Positions 6,955 through 7,520 of a stretch of DNA of 7,520 nt are shown here, piece after piece. Position 1 is the stretch's first letter. Each line of letters starts with the position of its first letter. Below the pieces are notes generated by a model. The model saw only the letters and a program-made list of their open reading frames with translations, had not been told where the DNA came from and ran no database searches. The DNA is taken from positions 1 to 7,520 of the forward strand of contig CAZQDQ010000041.1 in assembly GCA_964592455.1 (NCBI GenBank), written 5' to 3'. A program made the position numbers and the translations under genes. The stretch is from MFAQ01 sp964592455 (GTDB lineage: Bacteria > Patescibacteriota > Microgenomatia > UBA1400 > MFAQ01).

Positions 6955-7230
6955 TTACGCCAGTTTTGCTTCAACTATCTTTTCTACTTCAGATAGCCTC
7001 ATTTTGACGCCTGTCATGTCTCTGTCAAGTACCTCGCTCATTACTTTTAATTCACCAATTTGCTCTTTCATTTCTCCTATGTCACCCTCAAGCCTATCAA
7101 ATCTTTTGTCAACCTCGTCAAACTTCTTATCAACTTCGTTAAACTTGGGCAAGATTATATCTTGTAAGGCCTGAAAAACCTGGTTGAAGCTAATTTTGTC
7201 TATGGTTTTCTCGTCGTTTGGGTCGAGCAT
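6955..7230 (-). CDS. Small heptad-repeat coiled-coil protein, function unknown
   Basis: A 91-aa charged protein with no signal peptide or membrane segment. Residues 1-29 hold a short possible helix (SFNQVFQALQDIILP). From F30 to the C terminus there is an almost unbroken heptad register: a positions F30, F37, F44, I51, I58, S65, M72, L79, V86 and d positions V33, V40, L47, M54, L61, L68, V75, V82. The first three heptads (FNEVDKK, FDEVDKR, FDRLEGD) are near-copies, also visible as 21-bp units in the DNA (7143-7081). It is probably a cytoplasmic oligomeric coiled coil; I do not recognise a named family and propose no function. The ATG at 7230 has no Shine-Dalgarno but follows an extended -10 by 6 nt. 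It leads the minus-strand cluster, 59 nt before uvrA. Confidence 0.75.
   Translation of the reverse strand: MLDPNDEKTIDKISFNQVFQALQDIILPKFNEVDKKFDEVDKRFDRLEGDIGEMKEQIGELKVMSEVLDRDMTGVKMRLSEVEKIVEAKLA
7081..7143 (-). repeat. Three degenerate 21-bp tandem units encoding heptads
   Basis: Units 7143-7123, 7122-7102 and 7101-7081 each encode one heptad starting with Phe. The first two match at 15 of 21 positions by direct comparison, and several of the differences are synonymous. The third is more diverged. This suggests the coiled coil grew by duplication of a 21-bp unit, with later selection on the protein. Confidence 0.5.
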
Positions 7231-7236
7231 GATTTC

Positions 7237-7245
7237 AGTATATCA
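7237..7245 (-). promoter_or_regulatory. Putative extended -10 promoter of the coiled-coil gene, leaderless layout
   Basis: On the minus strand TGaTATACT (7245-7237) is an extended -10 match. Six nucleotides then lead to the ATG at 7230, exactly where transcription would be expected to begin. The -35 region (about 7260-7265) is poor by consensus and overlaps the -35 of the divergent plus-strand promoter. Activity is inferred. Confidence 0.45.
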
Positions 7246-7256
7246 AAATTTAGTTG

Positions 7257-7283
7257 TTGACAGGGGTATTTTGGGTGTAAAAT
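7257..7283 (+). promoter_or_regulatory. Putative promoter of the divergent plus-strand gene
   Basis: A perfect TTGACA (7257-7262) is followed by TAAAAT (7278-7283) after a short 15-nt spacer. A weaker alternative -10, AAATAT (7280-7285), gives 17 nt. Transcription would begin near 7290, giving a leader of about 40 nt before the ATG at 7331. The sub-optimal spacing lowers confidence. Confidence 0.45.
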
Positions 7284-7296
7284 ATGTTGTATCTTA

Positions 7297-7312
7297 GAAC
7301 CTGAAAAGGTTT
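7297..7312 (+). promoter_or_regulatory. Small 5'-leader hairpin with a GAAA tetraloop
   Basis: AACCT (7298-7302), loop GAAA (7303-7306), AGGTT (7307-7311), plus a possible G-U pair between 7297 and 7312. The stem is only 5-6 bp, but the GNRA-type loop is stabilising in RNA. It ends 4 nt before the Shine-Dalgarno of the next gene. It is not followed by a U-run, so it is not a terminator. It may protect the mRNA or tune ribosome access; this is inference. Confidence 0.35.
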
Positions 7313-7315
7313 ATA

Positions 7316-7323
7316 AAAAGGAG
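7316..7323 (+). promoter_or_regulatory. Strong Shine-Dalgarno fixing the start of the plus-strand gene
   Basis: AAAAGGAG lies 7 nt before the ATG at 7331, an ideal spacing. It is the only strong Shine-Dalgarno before any gene in the window and decides the reading frame and start of the gene that follows. Confidence 0.75.
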
Positions 7324-7330
7324 TTAAGTT

Positions 7331-7520
7331 ATGAATGATGACCTTGATGATTTTTTGCAGACGCCTAGTTTTCGGCTTTTTTTCGTGAATAGGGAATGTG
7401 ATGAATGTCCAATGCATATCTTCGATTTTGAGGCTGACGATTGGTCGCAGACCAGATTGAGACCAACGAAAGGTGATCATGTCGTTAAAGATGGAACCGA
7501 AATGGTTTGTGTTGGGACAG
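7331..7520 (+). CDS. Small acidic protein of unknown function, 3' part outside the window
   Basis: Open from the ATG at 7331 to the window edge (63 codons plus one base), on the opposite strand to all other genes. The start is supported by AAAAGGAG 7 nt upstream and a TTGACA-type promoter. The visible protein is acidic and soluble-looking: it begins MNDDLDDFLQTPSFRLFFVN, has a CDEC pair (C23, C26) followed by PMHIFDFEADDW, and a third cysteine at C60. CxxC plus a further Cys could be a metal site or redox pair, but the rest is missing and I recognise no family. No signal peptide or membrane segment is seen in this part. It may be the first gene of a separate transcript diverging from the repair/envelope cluster. 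Confidence 0.65.
   Translation, partial: MNDDLDDFLQTPSFRLFFVNRECDECPMHIFDFEADDWSQTRLRPTKGDHVVKDGTEMVCVGT

Noticed and set aside
7250..7480. 76-aa minus-strand frame opposite the plus-strand gene
   Set aside because: It has no ribosome binding site or promoter of note. The plus-strand frame has a strong Shine-Dalgarno, a promoter and stays open to the window edge.

Overview
The window is AT-rich and tightly packed. Six genes lie on the minus strand in a row with little or negative spacing, and one divergent gene begins at the right edge. The standard code (table 11) fits, because all long frames are open and every complete gene ends in TAA. The AT-rich compact genome, a UvrC-like protein without its C-terminal helix-hairpin-helix domain, and a secG next to a family-5 solute-binding protein suggest a Candidate Phyla Radiation (Patescibacteria) bacterium, perhaps Microgenomates-like. 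This placement is inference; no rRNA or other phylogenetic marker was tested.

In minus-strand transcription order (right to left): a 91-aa heptad-repeat coiled-coil protein (7230-6955); uvrA (6895-3956), complete with both ATPase halves; a secreted, C-terminally anchored transglutaminase-like protein (3971-2178) that overlaps uvrA by 16 nt; a GIY-YIG/UvrC endonuclease (2311-980) that overlaps the transglutaminase gene by 134 nt and stops before the usual (HhH)2 domain; a four-helix membrane protein of the phage-holin-4 (PF04020) type (971-558); secG (536-318); and the first 105 codons of a family-5 extracellular solute-binding protein (316-1, running off the left edge). On the plus strand, a gene for a small acidic protein of unknown function starts at 7331 and runs off the right edge.

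The cluster mixes nucleotide excision repair (UvrA and UvrC-like; no uvrB is visible) with envelope functions (secretion channel, membrane protein, solute-binding protein, extracellular cysteine-type enzyme). I see no direct functional link between the two groups.

The most notable signal is how genes appear to start. Four minus-strand genes, and possibly a fifth, have a -10-like hexamer (TATACT, TAAAAT, TATAAT, TATAAA, TATAAT) 6 to 8 nt before their ATG and no Shine-Dalgarno sequence. This is the layout expected for leaderless mRNAs, with promoters repeated inside what looks like an operon. The divergent plus-strand gene instead has a TTGACA -35, a 5' leader with a GAAA-tetraloop hairpin and a strong Shine-Dalgarno. 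No tRNA, rRNA, CRISPR array, insertion sequence or convincing intrinsic terminator was seen, and no stretch over 300 bases lacks a gene.
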